Source: an uncultured Ruminococcus sp. (GTDB lineage Bacteria > Bacillota > Clostridia > Oscillospirales > Ruminococcaceae). Taken from it: 31,244 nucleotides of DNA. Made by a program: the position numbers and the translations under genes. The stretch covers positions 1 through 31,244 of the forward strand of contig UQAR01000018.1 in NCBI GenBank assembly GCA_900539095.1. Reading direction: 5' to 3'. The notes below the pieces were generated by a model. That model was not told where the DNA came from. It did not search any database and saw nothing but the letters and a program-made list of their open reading frames with translations. Of the stretch, positions 1-7,648 are shown piece by piece; the stretch's first letter is position 1; every line of letters begins with the position of its first letter.

Positions 1-49
1 ATCTACACCGTCTAATTCGTCGGCAGCGTCAGATGTGTATAAGAGACAG
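1..49 (+). other. Nextera/Illumina i5 adapter (artificial)
   Basis: Bases 1-8 match the end of the Illumina P5 oligo, 9-16 (CGTCTAAT) match Nextera i5 index S510, 17-30 are the Nextera read-1 adapter, and 31-49 are the 19-base Tn5 mosaic end. This is library adapter, not genome. Biological sequence starts at about 50. Confidence 0.97.
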
Positions 50-57
50 TTTATAGA

Positions 58-119
58 CTGGGCATAACCAACTTTTGTACGGACATATTGTGTAGGTTCG
101 TATTAAGGTTGGTTTTTTT
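58..119 (+). promoter_or_regulatory. Partial RAT antiterminator site overlapping an intrinsic terminator
   Basis: A terminator-like hairpin pairs AACCAAC (66-72) with GTTGGTT (108-114), with a possible inner stem TACG/CGTA (78-81/99-102), and runs into seven T's ending at 119. Its 5' arm overlaps GGCATAACC (61-69), which matches eight of nine bases of the GGCAAAACC 3' half of known ribonucleic antiterminator (RAT) sites. In the BglG/LicT family the RAT overlaps the terminator in just this way. The RAT 5' half would lie upstream and is lost at the contig end, so the RAT part is inferred. The hairpin with T-run is seen directly. Confidence 0.5.
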
Positions 120-140
120 GATTTTATAGGGGGAATTTTA

Positions 141-977
141 ATGAAAATAATCAAGGTGATAAATAATAACACCGTAAGCGTTATAGACGATAAAGGAAAA
201 GAGCAGATAATCTCAGGCAAGGGAATAGGCTTTGGAAAGAAATACGGCGACGAGCCTGATAAGGATAAGATTCAGAAAATGTATCTTGTCACAGACTCAG
301 AGCTTAGAAAAAGACTTATCGAGTGCCTGACCGAGATACCATATGAGCACATAAAACTCACAGCAGACCTTGTGGATTATATTTCTTCACATATCGACGG
401 TCAGCTCAACGAGTCGCTTATAATAACACTTTCAGACCACATTTCTTTCGCCATTGAAAGAAAAAAGCAAGGGCTTGAATTTGATAATCCTCTCATGGAC
501 GCCATAAGCGATTGCTTTCCTAAAGAGCTTGCTCTTGGAAGATATTGCGTGGCAGAGATATATCAAAGGCTTGGCGTTGAGCTTAGCGGCGATGAGGCAG
601 GCTTTATCGCAATGCACATTATAAACGCAAGGCTGGGCACAAAAATGGGACAGATACAGGATATCACCAAAATGGTGAACGGCTGTGCAGAGATCGCAGA
701 CGCTTGTCTGTCAGGAAAGATAAATAAAACGTCAGTGGCATATGAAAGATTTCTCGTTCATTTAAAATTTCTTGCGAAAAGACTTTTCAAATCACAGGAG
801 CTGCCAAACGTTCTCAGCAGAGATGAGGACTTCGCTGATATCGTAAAAACGAAATTCAAAAAGCAGTATAAATGTGCAAAGCATATGCAGGATTATATTT
901 TGAAGAATTATGCTAAAACTATATCGGAAGATGAAATGATAACTCTTACTATTCATCTGAAAAAAATAAGCGGATAG
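141..977 (+). CDS. licT: LicT/BglG-family transcription antiterminator
   Basis: A 278-residue RNA-binding antiterminator of the BglG/LicT/GlcT family. Residues 1-55 form the CAT RNA-binding domain (N-terminus MKIIKVINNN, then a conserved GKGIGFGKK). Two PTS regulation domains follow: PRD1 at about 65-170 with H100 and H159, and PRD2 at about 172-278 with H207 and H272. These four histidines are the usual sites through which EII and HPr control activity. The ATG at 141 follows a GGGGG-type ribosome site. It sits 109 bases ahead of ptsG and behind a terminator/RAT-like leader, so it probably lets transcription through into its own operon when sugar is present. By its glucose-class partner it may work as a GlcT, but GlcT and LicT cannot be told apart safely here. 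Confidence 0.93.
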   Translation: MKIIKVINNNTVSVIDDKGKEQIISGKGIGFGKKYGDEPDKDKIQKMYLVTDSELRKRLIECLTEIPYEHIKLTADLVDYISSHIDGQLNESLIITLSDHISFAIERKKQGLEFDNPLMDAISDCFPKELALGRYCVAEIYQRLGVELSGDEAGFIAMHIINARLGTKMGQIQDITKMVNGCAEIADACLSGKINKTSVAYERFLVHLKFLAKRLFKSQELPNVLSRDEDFADIVKTKFKKQYKCAKHMQDYILKNYAKTISEDEMITLTIHLKKISG

Positions 978-1020
978 GCATTGTTGCCACAGCTTATATA
1001 TAATGTATTCGCTGCGGTAT

Positions 1021-1045
1021 TATCATTAACGGTACCATAATGATA
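1021..1045. promoter_or_regulatory. Palindromic element between licT and ptsG
   Basis: TATCATTA (1021-1028) and TAATGATA (1038-1045) are perfect inverted arms around a 9-base centre that contains GGTACC. A TATAAT at 998-1003 lies just upstream, but I see no good -35 at the right distance. It could be an operator for a second start of ptsG transcription or only a weak RNA hairpin. Confidence 0.3.
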
Positions 1046-1085
1046 ATTCAGCTGAGATAAATTGATCATGGAGGATATTATTGTT

Positions 1086-3230
1086 ATGAAGGATAAAATT
1101 TTTGGCGTATTGCAGCGTGTGGGACGCTCGTTCATGCTCCCTATTGCACTGCTGCCAGTGGCTGGACTGCTCCTAGGAATAGGCAGCTCCTTTACAAACG
1201 CCACAACTATCGAGACCTATCACCTTGGCAAATTCATCTATGAGGGCGGTGTGCTTTACACTATCCTCGACATAATGAGCAAAACGGGAAGTGCCGTTTT
1301 CGATAACCTTGCGTTGCTGTTTGCAATGGGCGTTGCCATCGGAATGGCAAAGAAAGAAAAAGAAGTCGCAGCACTTTCAGGTGCTATCGCATATATAGTA
1401 ATGAACACCACTATCAGTGCTCTTATCACCGCAAAAGGCGGCGTTGAGGCAATGGCAGAAAACTCCACAACGACAGTGCTTGGTATCACCACGCTGCAAA
1501 TGGGCGTTTTCGGCGGTATAATCGTTGGACTTGGCGTTGCGGCACTGCACAACAAGTTCTATAAAACAGAACTTCCGCAGGTGCTCTCATTCTTCGGCGG
1601 AACAAGATTCGTTCCTATCGTTTCAACTATCACATACCTTATCGTTGGTATCATAATGTTCTATCTGTGGCCTATCGTACAGCTTGGTATCTCAAAGCTT
1701 GGCGTGCTCGTTCTCAACTCAGGCTATGCAGGCACATGGATATACGGAATACTTGAACGTGCACTTATCCCGTTTGGACTTCACCACGTTTTCTATATGC
1801 CTTTCTGGCAGACAGAGCTTGGCGGCTCGATGATGATAGACGGCAACATGGTAGCAGGTGCACAGAACATTTTCTTTGCAGAGCTTGCGTCGAAGTCAAC
1901 AGAAGTTTTCTCCGTTTCAGCAACAAGATTTATGGCAGGAAAGTTCCCATTCATGATATTCGGTTTGCCGGCAGCTGCGTTTGCAATGTATAAAACAGCT
2001 CGTCCTGAAAAGAAAAAGGTAGTAGGAAGTTTGCTTTTGTCGGCCGCTCTTACTTCAATGATTACAGGTATAACAGAGCCTCTTGAGTTCACATTCCTGT
2101 TCGTTGCACCTCTTATGTACGCTGTTCACTGCGTATTGGCAGGACTTTCATATATGCTCATGCACATTCTTAACGTCGGTGTTGGAATGACATTCTCAGG
2201 TGGACTTATAGACATGACCCTCTTCGGAATTTTGCAGGGCAATGCAAAGACCCACTGGATTTGGATAGTTGTTGTTGGACTTATCTATGCGGTAGTTTAC
2301 TATTTTGTATTCTATTTCATGATAACAAAGATGAATCTTAAAACGCCAGGCAGAGAGCCTGATGACGTTGAGCCTAAGCTCTATCGCAGAAGTGATGTGA
2401 ACGAGGCTAAGGCTGCAAAGGCAAAAGGCTCAGATAAGAGAGCGTCAGACGTTGTAAGTGCAATGATACTCAAAGGTCTTGGCGGCAAGGAAAATCTTTC
2501 GGATGTTGACTGCTGTGCAACAAGACTGAGAGTTACTGTAAACGACGCCGCAAAGGTAATGGACGATATGCTCAAAGCAAGCGGTGCGTCAGGCGTTATC
2601 CACAAGGGCAATGGCGTTCAGGTAATTTACGGCCCTAAGGTCTCCGTTATAAAATCAGACCTTGAGGACTTTATCGATTCACCATACAGCGACGATCCTG
2701 ACAGCATTATCGGCACTGAGGAAACTGCAGAAAAGGCAGAGGAAAAACCGCAGACCGAGAGTGCAGACACCAGTGGCAAGACAATAACACTTTACTCTCA
2801 CATGAACGGCAAGGCTGTAAAGCTTGAGGACGTTGAGGACGAGGTGTTCTCACAGAAGATACTGGGCGAGGGTGCTGCGGTAGAGCCGTCTGAGGGCAAG
2901 CTCTATGCTCCATGTGACGGAAAGATAGACAGCGTTTTCGACACAAAGCACGCTATCAATATGGTGTCGGACGAGGGCGTTGAGATACTGCTCCATATCG
3001 GTATCGACACTGTCAAGCTTGGAGGACAGTATTTTGAGGCACACGTCAGCGATGATCAGAAAGTTAAAAAAGGCGACCTGCTCATAAGCTTTGATATAGA
3101 TAAGATCAAAGCCGCAGGCTATAAGGTGACAACACCTATCATCATTGGCAACACGGACGATTATGCGTCTGTTGAACCTGCTGCCGAAAACAGCATATCG
3201 GCAGGGGATATAATTTTGAAGATCAAATAA
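1086..3230 (+). CDS. ptsG: PTS glucose-class transporter, EIICBA fusion
   Basis: A 714-residue permease that imports and phosphorylates a hexose, probably glucose. The order is IIC (about 1-415, many membrane segments, with the substrate-loop motif GLHHVFYMPFW), IIB (about 450-530, phospho-cysteine C477 in DCCATRLRV) and IIA (about 565-714, H622 and phospho-histidine H637 in LLHIGIDTV, spaced as in EIIA-Glc). An acidic, Glu-rich linker joins IIB and IIA. I use the ATG at 1086, which follows GGAGG at 1070-1074 and gives the family N-terminus; a longer TTG start at 1062 has no ribosome site. The glucose rather than N-acetylglucosamine assignment rests on the IIC loop and is not certain. It lies between the antiterminator and ptsH, and probably forms one operon with them. 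Confidence 0.93.
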   Translation: MKDKIFGVLQRVGRSFMLPIALLPVAGLLLGIGSSFTNATTIETYHLGKFIYEGGVLYTILDIMSKTGSAVFDNLALLFAMGVAIGMAKKEKEVAALSGAIAYIVMNTTISALITAKGGVEAMAENSTTTVLGITTLQMGVFGGIIVGLGVAALHNKFYKTELPQVLSFFGGTRFVPIVSTITYLIVGIIMFYLWPIVQLGISKLGVLVLNSGYAGTWIYGILERALIPFGLHHVFYMPFWQTELGGSMMIDGNMVAGAQNIFFAELASKSTEVFSVSATRFMAGKFPFMIFGLPAAAFAMYKTARPEKKKVVGSLLLSAALTSMITGITEPLEFTFLFVAPLMYAVHCVLAGLSYMLMHILNVGVGMTFSGGLIDMTLFGILQGNAKTHWIWIVVVGLIYAVVYYFVFYFMITKMNLKTPGREPDDVEPKLYRRSDVNEAKAAKAKGSDKRASDVVSAMILKGLGGKENLSDVDCCATRLRVTVNDAAKVMDDMLKASGASGVIHKGNGVQVIYGPKVSVIKSDLEDFIDSPYSDDPDSIIGTEETAEKAEEKPQTESADTSGKTITLYSHMNGKAVKLEDVEDEVFSQKILGEGAAVEPSEGKLYAPCDGKIDSVFDTKHAINMVSDEGVEILLHIGIDTVKLGGQYFEAHVSDDQKVKKGDLLISFDIDKIKAAGYKVTTPIIIGNTDDYASVEPAAENSISAGDIILKIK

Positions 3231-3249
3231 TTATTTGGAGGTATGTATC

Positions 3250-3507
3250 ATGAAAACATTTAGCTACACTATCACAGACGAAGTTGGTATCCACGCAAGA
3301 CCAGCAGGACTTCTTGCAAAGAAAGCAAAGGAGTTCGAGAGCGTTTGCACTATCGAAAAGGGCGGAAAGAGCGTGAATATCACAAAGCTTATGGCTCTTA
3401 TGGGTCTGGGCGTTAAGCACGGCGACACTGTTACTGTTACCTGCGAGGGTGCAGACGAGGACAAGGCTGCCGAGGCACTCAAGGCATTTTTTGAGGAAAC
3501 TCTGTAA
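3250..3507 (+). CDS. ptsH: Phosphocarrier protein HPr
   Basis: An 85-residue HPr that passes phosphate from Enzyme I to EIIA. H15 lies in the canonical GIHARPAG. The ATG at 3250 follows GGAGG (3237-3241) by eight bases; an upstream in-frame ATG lacks spacing and the family N-terminus. The odd point is the regulatory site. In Bacillus-type HPr, Ser46 follows VNLK and is phosphorylated by HPr kinase, but here the stretch reads VNITKLMALMGLG, with T45 and K46 and no Ser46. Ser46-P-dependent catabolite control with CcpA is therefore unlikely through this HPr. It starts 19 bases after ptsG and is followed by ptsI. Confidence 0.96.
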   Translation: MKTFSYTITDEVGIHARPAGLLAKKAKEFESVCTIEKGGKSVNITKLMALMGLGVKHGDTVTVTCEGADEDKAAEALKAFFEETL

Positions 3508-3522
3508 GATTTCATTCGTCAG

Positions 3523-3593
3523 CTGGGCGGTCAAAGCCGTCCAGTCGGCGGGACGTTTCTGCGGCGTGTTCGCAGGAGCGTCCCATCGGCTGG
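3523..3593 (+). other. Two adjacent RNA hairpins between ptsH and ptsI
   Basis: The first hairpin pairs CTGGGCGG (3523-3530) with CCGTCCAG (3537-3544), one G-U pair. The second pairs GGGACG (3550-3555) with CGTCCC (3579-3584), and inside it CTGCG (3559-3563) with CGCAG (3571-3575). CCAG (3541-3544) can also pair with CTGG (3590-3593), so the two structures compete. No T-run follows, so these are not intrinsic terminators. They may set mRNA processing or the HPr/EI ratio. Confidence 0.55.
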
Positions 3594-3641
3594 AAACAGC
3601 GTGAAGAATAATAAGATCTATGAGAAAAGGGGCGGATATTT

Positions 3642-5276
3642 ATGACTAAGTATACAGGAAAAGGCGTTTACGGTGCGGTAGCAATGGGTAAGATCTCAGT
3701 ATTCAAAAAGCAGGATACCGCTATAAAACGTGTTCACACAGAGAACAGCGAGAATGAAAAGAAAAGAGTTGCCGAGGCCAAGCAGGCGGCAACAGAACAG
3801 CTGCAAAACATTTATGACAAGGCTCTCAGAGAGGTTGGCGAAACAAACGCTCAGATCTTTGAGATACACATGATGATGCTTGAGGACGATGATTACAACG
3901 AGTCCATAGAGAATATAATTGACAGCCAGAAGGTCAACGCAGAGTATGCGGTGGCGGTGACAGCCGATAACTTTGCGGAGATGTTCGCATCAATGGACGA
4001 CCCTTATATGCAGGCAAGAGCCGCAGACGTAAAGGATATCTCAAACAGGATAATCGCAAATCTCACAGGCAGCGTAAGCGACGGTTCGGCAGGTGACGAC
4101 AAGATGATAGTCTGTGCCGACGACCTTGCACCAAGCGAAACTATATCTCTTGATAAGGACAAGGTGCTGGCATTCGTTACTGCACACGGCTCGTCAAATT
4201 CACATACGGCTATCCTTGCAAGAAACATGAACATACCTGCTGTAATAGGCGTGGGCAGCAAGTTCATGTCTGAGATAAAGGACGGCGACTTTGCTATCGT
4301 TGACGGTTTCACAGGAGAGATATTCGTTGACCCTGATGAAAAGACCACCGCTGAGCTTACCGCAAAGCAGAATGCAGACGAGGAGAAAAAACGTCTTTTA
4401 CAGACCCTCAAAGGCAAGGAAAATGTCACAAAGGACGGCAGAAAGATAAATATTTATGCAAATATCGGCAGCGTTGACAATATCGGTGCGGTGCTGCTTA
4501 ATGACGCAGGCGGAATAGGACTTTTCAGAAGTGAGTTCCTCTATCTTGAAAACTCCGATTTTCCTACAGAAGAGCAGCAGTTTCAGGCTTACAAGCGTGT
4601 TCTTGAGAGCATGGCAGGCAAAAAGGTAATTATAAGAACGCTTGATATCGGTGCAGACAAGCAGGTGGATTACTTCGGTCTGAAAAAAGAGGATAACCCT
4701 GCACTTGGCTACAGAGCAATAAGGATATGCCTCACAAGAACTGAGATATTCAAGACCCAGCTCAGGGCACTTTTCAGAGCCTCGGTATACGGCAATCTGG
4801 GCATAATGTTCCCGATGATAACAAGCGTATCGGAAGTGGAAAGAGCACTTGCTCTGTGCGACGAGGTGAAGGCGGAGCTTAAAGAGCAGGGCATAACAGT
4901 TTCCGACAGAGTTGAGATAGGAATAATGATAGAAACTCCTGCGGCAGCTATCATTAGCGACAAGCTTGCAAAGCTTGTGGACTTTTTCAGCGTTGGCACG
5001 AACGACCTTACCCAGTATACTCTCGCCTGCGACAGACAGAACCCTGATATCGAGCAGTTCTGCGACACTCACCACGAGGCTATACTAAGGCTTATTGAAA
5101 TGTCCGCAGAGAATGCACACAAGAACGGTGCATGGATAGGCATATGCGGCGAGCTTGCCGCTGACACCAGCCTCACGGAAACTTTCCTGAGAATGGGCAT
5201 TGACGAGCTTTCAGTTTCTCCGACCTTTGTTCTCAAAGTCAGGGACGCTGTAAGAAATATCGACCTCTCCAAATGA
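3642..5276 (+). CDS. ptsI: PTS Enzyme I (phosphoenolpyruvate-protein phosphotransferase)
   Basis: A 544-residue cytoplasmic enzyme that takes phosphate from PEP and gives it to HPr. The N-terminal HPr-binding and swivelling part ends in the phospho-histidine loop GSSNSHTAILAR with H188. The C-terminal PEP-binding TIM barrel shows GIGLFRSEFLY, IMIETPAAA, SVGTNDLTQYTLA and the catalytic C502 in GICGELA. H188 and C502 fall almost exactly where the E. coli enzyme has them (H189, C502). Length is close to the family norm of about 570. It is 134 bases after ptsH, behind the hairpin pair, and ends at the terminator at 5300-5345, so it is the last gene of the PTS operon. Confidence 0.97.
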   Translation: MTKYTGKGVYGAVAMGKISVFKKQDTAIKRVHTENSENEKKRVAEAKQAATEQLQNIYDKALREVGETNAQIFEIHMMMLEDDDYNESIENIIDSQKVNAEYAVAVTADNFAEMFASMDDPYMQARAADVKDISNRIIANLTGSVSDGSAGDDKMIVCADDLAPSETISLDKDKVLAFVTAHGSSNSHTAILARNMNIPAVIGVGSKFMSEIKDGDFAIVDGFTGEIFVDPDEKTTAELTAKQNADEEKKRLLQTLKGKENVTKDGRKINIYANIGSVDNIGAVLLNDAGGIGLFRSEFLYLENSDFPTEEQQFQAYKRVLESMAGKKVIIRTLDIGADKQVDYFGLKKEDNPALGYRAIRICLTRTEIFKTQLRALFRASVYGNLGIMFPMITSVSEVERALALCDEVKAELKEQGITVSDRVEIGIMIETPAAAIISDKLAKLVDFFSVGTNDLTQYTLACDRQNPDIEQFCDTHHEAILRLIEMSAENAHKNGAWIGICGELAADTSLTETFLRMGIDELSVSPTFVLKVRDAVRNIDLSK

Positions 5277-5299
5277 TTTCTCATAGATCTTCACGCAAA

Positions 5300-5345
5300 G
5301 GACACACCCTCGTTCAAATGGATGGGGGCGTGTTCTTTTATTTGA
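5300..5345 (+). terminator. Terminator of the PTS operon
   Basis: GGACACACCC (5300-5309) pairs with GGGCGTGTTC (5326-5335) with one mismatch and one G-U, followed by a T-rich tail (TTTTATTT). Confidence 0.75.
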
Positions 5346-5370
5346 CAGATATGCTTTAATGTGCTAAAAT
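5342..5370 (+). promoter_or_regulatory. SigA promoter without an evident gene
   Basis: TTGACA (5342-5347), a 17-base spacer and TAAAAT (5365-5370). The -35 overlaps the tail of the PTS terminator. The next 200 bases hold no convincing coding frame, only the strong hairpin at 5490-5515, so it may drive a small RNA or act as a second upstream promoter for the LytTR gene. Confidence 0.6.
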
Positions 5371-5489
5371 ATCTTATCGGCACAAATGTGTCTGTGAAAA
5401 AGACTGTTACTAATGTAAAAAAATAAAAGGAAAATTTGTATACTATTTTGCCATAAAATCTCCCGTGCAGAATCATATATAAGTTATCG

Positions 5490-5515
5490 AGGGGTGTTGC
5501 ATGGTCAACACCCCT
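5490..5515 (+). ncRNA. Perfect 10-bp hairpin, possible small RNA or leader element
   Basis: AGGGGTGTTG (5490-5499) pairs perfectly with CAACACCCCT (5506-5515) around a 6-base loop. No T-run follows on either strand, so it is not a standard terminator. It lies about 115 bases downstream of the promoter at 5342-5370 and 57 bases upstream of the LytTR promoter. The inverted repeat could equally be a protein-binding site. The rest of the 354-base gap between ptsI and the LytTR gene is AT-rich, with nothing else I recognise. Confidence 0.35.
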
Positions 5516-5571
5516 AGGTGCTGTAAAAATGACCTCTTGCATAGAAATCTGCACCTGTCAGTCAAAAGGGG

Positions 5572-5600
5572 TTTACACAAAGGGAAAAATAGATTATAAT
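5572..5600 (+). promoter_or_regulatory. SigA promoter of the LytTR/LiaF-like operon
   Basis: TTTACA (5572-5577), 17-base spacer, TATAAT (5595-5600). The predicted start at about 5607 leaves a short leader to the GTG at 5631. Confidence 0.85.
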
Positions 5601-5630
5601 AAGGCTGTCAGATAAAACGGGGGTGAAAGC

Positions 5631-6086
5631 GTGAAGGTCAGGATAGAGATAGACGAGGCAATGCCTGAGGACGAGATAGTTATAAGGTGTGCCCAGCCTG
5701 ATGAACGTGTGCTTAAAATGAAAAGGGCGGCGGAGTCCGCTGAGAGCGAGCCTGAGATAGCTTTTTTCAAAGACGCTGTTCAGTTTTATCCGCCTCTTGA
5801 CTCTATTCTGTTTTTTGAAACAGGGGAGCATAGCTTGAACGCACATACCTCCGACGACGTTTTTCAAGTGAAAATGAAACTTTTTGAGCTTGAAGAGATA
5901 CTTCCGAGAAAATTCGTGAGAGTGTCAAAATCCGCTATCGTGAACGTGAAACATATCTATTCTGTTGAGCGAAACATAACCTCTGCGAGCCTTATAAGCT
6001 TTGCAGGCACGCACAAGCAGCTTTACGCCTCACGGAGCTATTACAAGCTTTTAAAGCTCAGACTTGGAGAAAGGAGATTTCTATGA
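5631..6086 (+). CDS. LytTR-domain DNA-binding regulator
   Basis: A 151-residue protein whose C-terminal two thirds (about 45-148) is a LytTR DNA-binding domain; the signature is the FVRVSKSAIVNVKHI stretch near residue 100. There is no response-regulator receiver domain. The first 45 residues are an acidic segment, so this is a stand-alone LytTR regulator of the type often paired with a small membrane protein in Firmicutes. The GTG start follows GGGGGTGA, one base from the ideal ribosome site. Its stop overlaps the next ATG (ATGA at 6083-6086), so both are translated together. It probably regulates its own operon and envelope genes, but no target can be named from this window. Confidence 0.88.
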   Translation: MKVRIEIDEAMPEDEIVIRCAQPDERVLKMKRAAESAESEPEIAFFKDAVQFYPPLDSILFFETGEHSLNAHTSDDVFQVKMKLFELEEILPRKFVRVSKSAIVNVKHIYSVERNITSASLISFAGTHKQLYASRSYYKLLKLRLGERRFL

Positions 6087-6787
6087 AAAACAAAAATCTT
6101 ATATGGGGCTTGTTCTTTATCCTTGCAGGCGTTGCACTTATTCTCGACCGCACCGGTCTGCTGGGAAGTGTGAGCGTTTGGAGCGTTATAATTTCACTCT
6201 TGCTCGTTCCTGTTATCGTAACAAGCGTCAGACACCTTAACTTCTGGGGAATATTCTTCCCTCTTGCTATCATGGCGATACTCTTTGATGAAACTCTTGG
6301 CATCGAGAAGTTCACCCCATGGCCTGTTCTCGGTGCGGCACTGCTTTTGAGCGTGGGATTTTCATTCATTTTCCCTTATCGCTACAGATTCACCCAAAAC
6401 AAGTGGACTACCCACACCACAGACAATCCTGCATGGGATAAGTCCTCAGACGACGGAGAGTATGTCCGTATCGACGCAAGATTTTCAGGCTGCACAAAGT
6501 ATATAACCTCAAAGGTGTTGAAAAGAGTTGACATCAGCTGCCGCTACAGCGGTATGGAGGTGTATTTCGATTCTGCTGATATGGCAGGAAACGAAGTCGA
6601 GCTGAATGTTGACGTGCTCTGCGGCGGGGTGGAGCTTTATATCCCGAAAAACTGGGGCGTAAAGGTGGAGGCCGGCTGCGTTCTCGGCGGAGTAGAACAG
6701 CCTAACGGGTCTTTTGAAGAGAAAGAAAAGACCCTTGTCATAAAGGGCAGAGCAAGGCTCGCAGGAATAGATATAGAATATGTTTAG
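6083..6787 (+). CDS. LiaF-like membrane protein (cell envelope stress family)
   Basis: A 234-residue protein with four hydrophobic segments in residues 1-95 (LiaF/LiaI-type membrane domain), a short Trp/Thr-rich linker, and a soluble C-terminal half of about 135-234. That half has the repeated beta-strand pattern of the LiaF C-terminal domain (VDISCRYSGMEVYFD, then LCGGVELYIP, then CVLGGVE). In Bacillus, LiaF restrains the LiaRS cell-wall stress system. Here there is no LiaR/LiaS, and the partner is a LytTR regulator joined through a 4-base overlap, so this protein probably senses the membrane and controls that regulator. This role is inferred. A good AAAGGAGAT site precedes the ATG, and the gene ends at the terminator at 6811-6842. 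Confidence 0.82.
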   Translation: MKNKNLIWGLFFILAGVALILDRTGLLGSVSVWSVIISLLLVPVIVTSVRHLNFWGIFFPLAIMAILFDETLGIEKFTPWPVLGAALLLSVGFSFIFPYRYRFTQNKWTTHTTDNPAWDKSSDDGEYVRIDARFSGCTKYITSKVLKRVDISCRYSGMEVYFDSADMAGNEVELNVDVLCGGVELYIPKNWGVKVEAGCVLGGVEQPNGSFEEKEKTLVIKGRARLAGIDIEYV

Positions 6788-6810
6788 CATTGTGTGAAAG
6801 AACAAAAGTA

Positions 6811-6842
6811 AAAGCTGCGGAGTTTTCGCTCCGCAGCTTTTT
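6811..6842. terminator. Bidirectional terminator between convergent genes
   Basis: Perfect 12-bp stem AAAGCTGCGGAG (6811-6822) with CTCCGCAGCTTT (6829-6840), loop TTTTCG, T-run on the plus side. It serves the LiaF-like gene and possibly the ABC operon coming the other way. Confidence 0.92.
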
Positions 6843-6852
6843 GTATGCCTAA

Positions 6853-7647
6853 TTATTCTTGCAGTATCATCTTGTCTGAGAGTGCGTCCTCGGCGGTGTC
6901 GGAATAAAGTTTCATAAGCTTTTCCACCGTCATGTTCGCCCTCTGTTCCCCTTCGATAGTGAGCAGCAGCTTGCCTTGGCTCATTACGATAGTCTTGTTG
7001 CCATATTCAATGGCGTTTGAAATATTGTGGGTTATCATAAGAGTAGTCAGTGCGTTTTCTTTTACTATCTTGTCGGTTATCTTCATGACCTTTTCCGCAG
7101 TCTTAGGGTCAAGAGCCGCAGTGTGCTCGTCAAGGAGCAGCAGCTTAGGGGTAACGATAGTTGCCATAAGCAGCGTAAGAGCCTGCCTTTGACCTCCTGA
7201 AAGCAGTCCCACAGGCATTTTCATTCTGTCCTCAAGACCAAGGTCAAGTTCTTTGAGCCTTTCTCTGAATACTGAAACGTCTTTTTTCCTGATACCGATA
7301 GTGAGTGAGCGGCGTTTTCCACGGCTGTAGGCAAGACCGAGGTTTTCCTCAATGGTCATGTTAGGTGCAGTGCCCCTGAGTGGGTCTTGGAAAAGCCTGC
7401 CTATGGTTCTTGCACGCTGGTGTTCTTTAAGGTGAGTGATGTTCTTTCCGTCAAGGAATATCTTGCCACTGTCAGCCTCGTAGCTACCGCTGATAACGTT
7501 CATAAGCGTGGATTTTCCTGCACCATTTGAACCTATTACCGTAACAAAATCTCCGTCCTTAACGTCAAGGTCTATGTGCTGTAACGCTTTACGCTCGTTG
7601 GCAGTGTTCTTGTTGAAGGTTATGTTTACATTTTCAAGTTTAAGCAT
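6853..7647 (-). CDS. ABC transporter ATP-binding protein
   Basis: A 264-residue ATPase of the uptake system encoded by this and the next two minus-strand genes. It shows Walker A (GSNGAGKS), the signature LLSGGQRQALT, Walker B (LLLLDEHTAAL, with His after the catalytic Glu) and the H-loop MITHN. The ATG at 7647 is one base after the permease stop, and the ribosome site GGAGGG lies inside the permease end, so the two are coupled; a longer frame to 7734 would overlap the permease and is rejected. By its partners it belongs to the transporters with PF04392-type binding proteins, some of which are predicted tryptophan or other amino-acid importers (TrpXYZ in streptococci). The substrate is not shown by sequence. 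Confidence 0.92.
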   Translation of the reverse strand: MLKLENVNITFNKNTANERKALQHIDLDVKDGDFVTVIGSNGAGKSTLMNVISGSYEADSGKIFLDGKNITHLKEHQRARTIGRLFQDPLRGTAPNMTIEENLGLAYSRGKRRSLTIGIRKKDVSVFRERLKELDLGLEDRMKMPVGLLSGGQRQALTLLMATIVTPKLLLLDEHTAALDPKTAEKVMKITDKIVKENALTTLMITHNISNAIEYGNKTIVMSQGKLLLTIEGEQRANMTVEKLMKLYSDTAEDALSDKMILQE

Positions 7648-7648
7648 A

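Noticed and set aside
1062..1085. Longer ptsG starting at TTG 1062
   Set aside because: No ribosome site; it would include GGAGG that serves the ATG at 1086.
4398..5075. 225-codon antisense frame inside ptsI, and other long antisense frames
   Set aside because: They lie opposite clear genes, lack ribosome sites and show no protein-like motif; shadow frames of biased codon use.
5291..5554. 87-codon minus-strand frame in the ptsI-LytTR gap
   Set aside because: No ribosome site, runs through the PTS terminator and the perfect hairpin, and resembles no protein.
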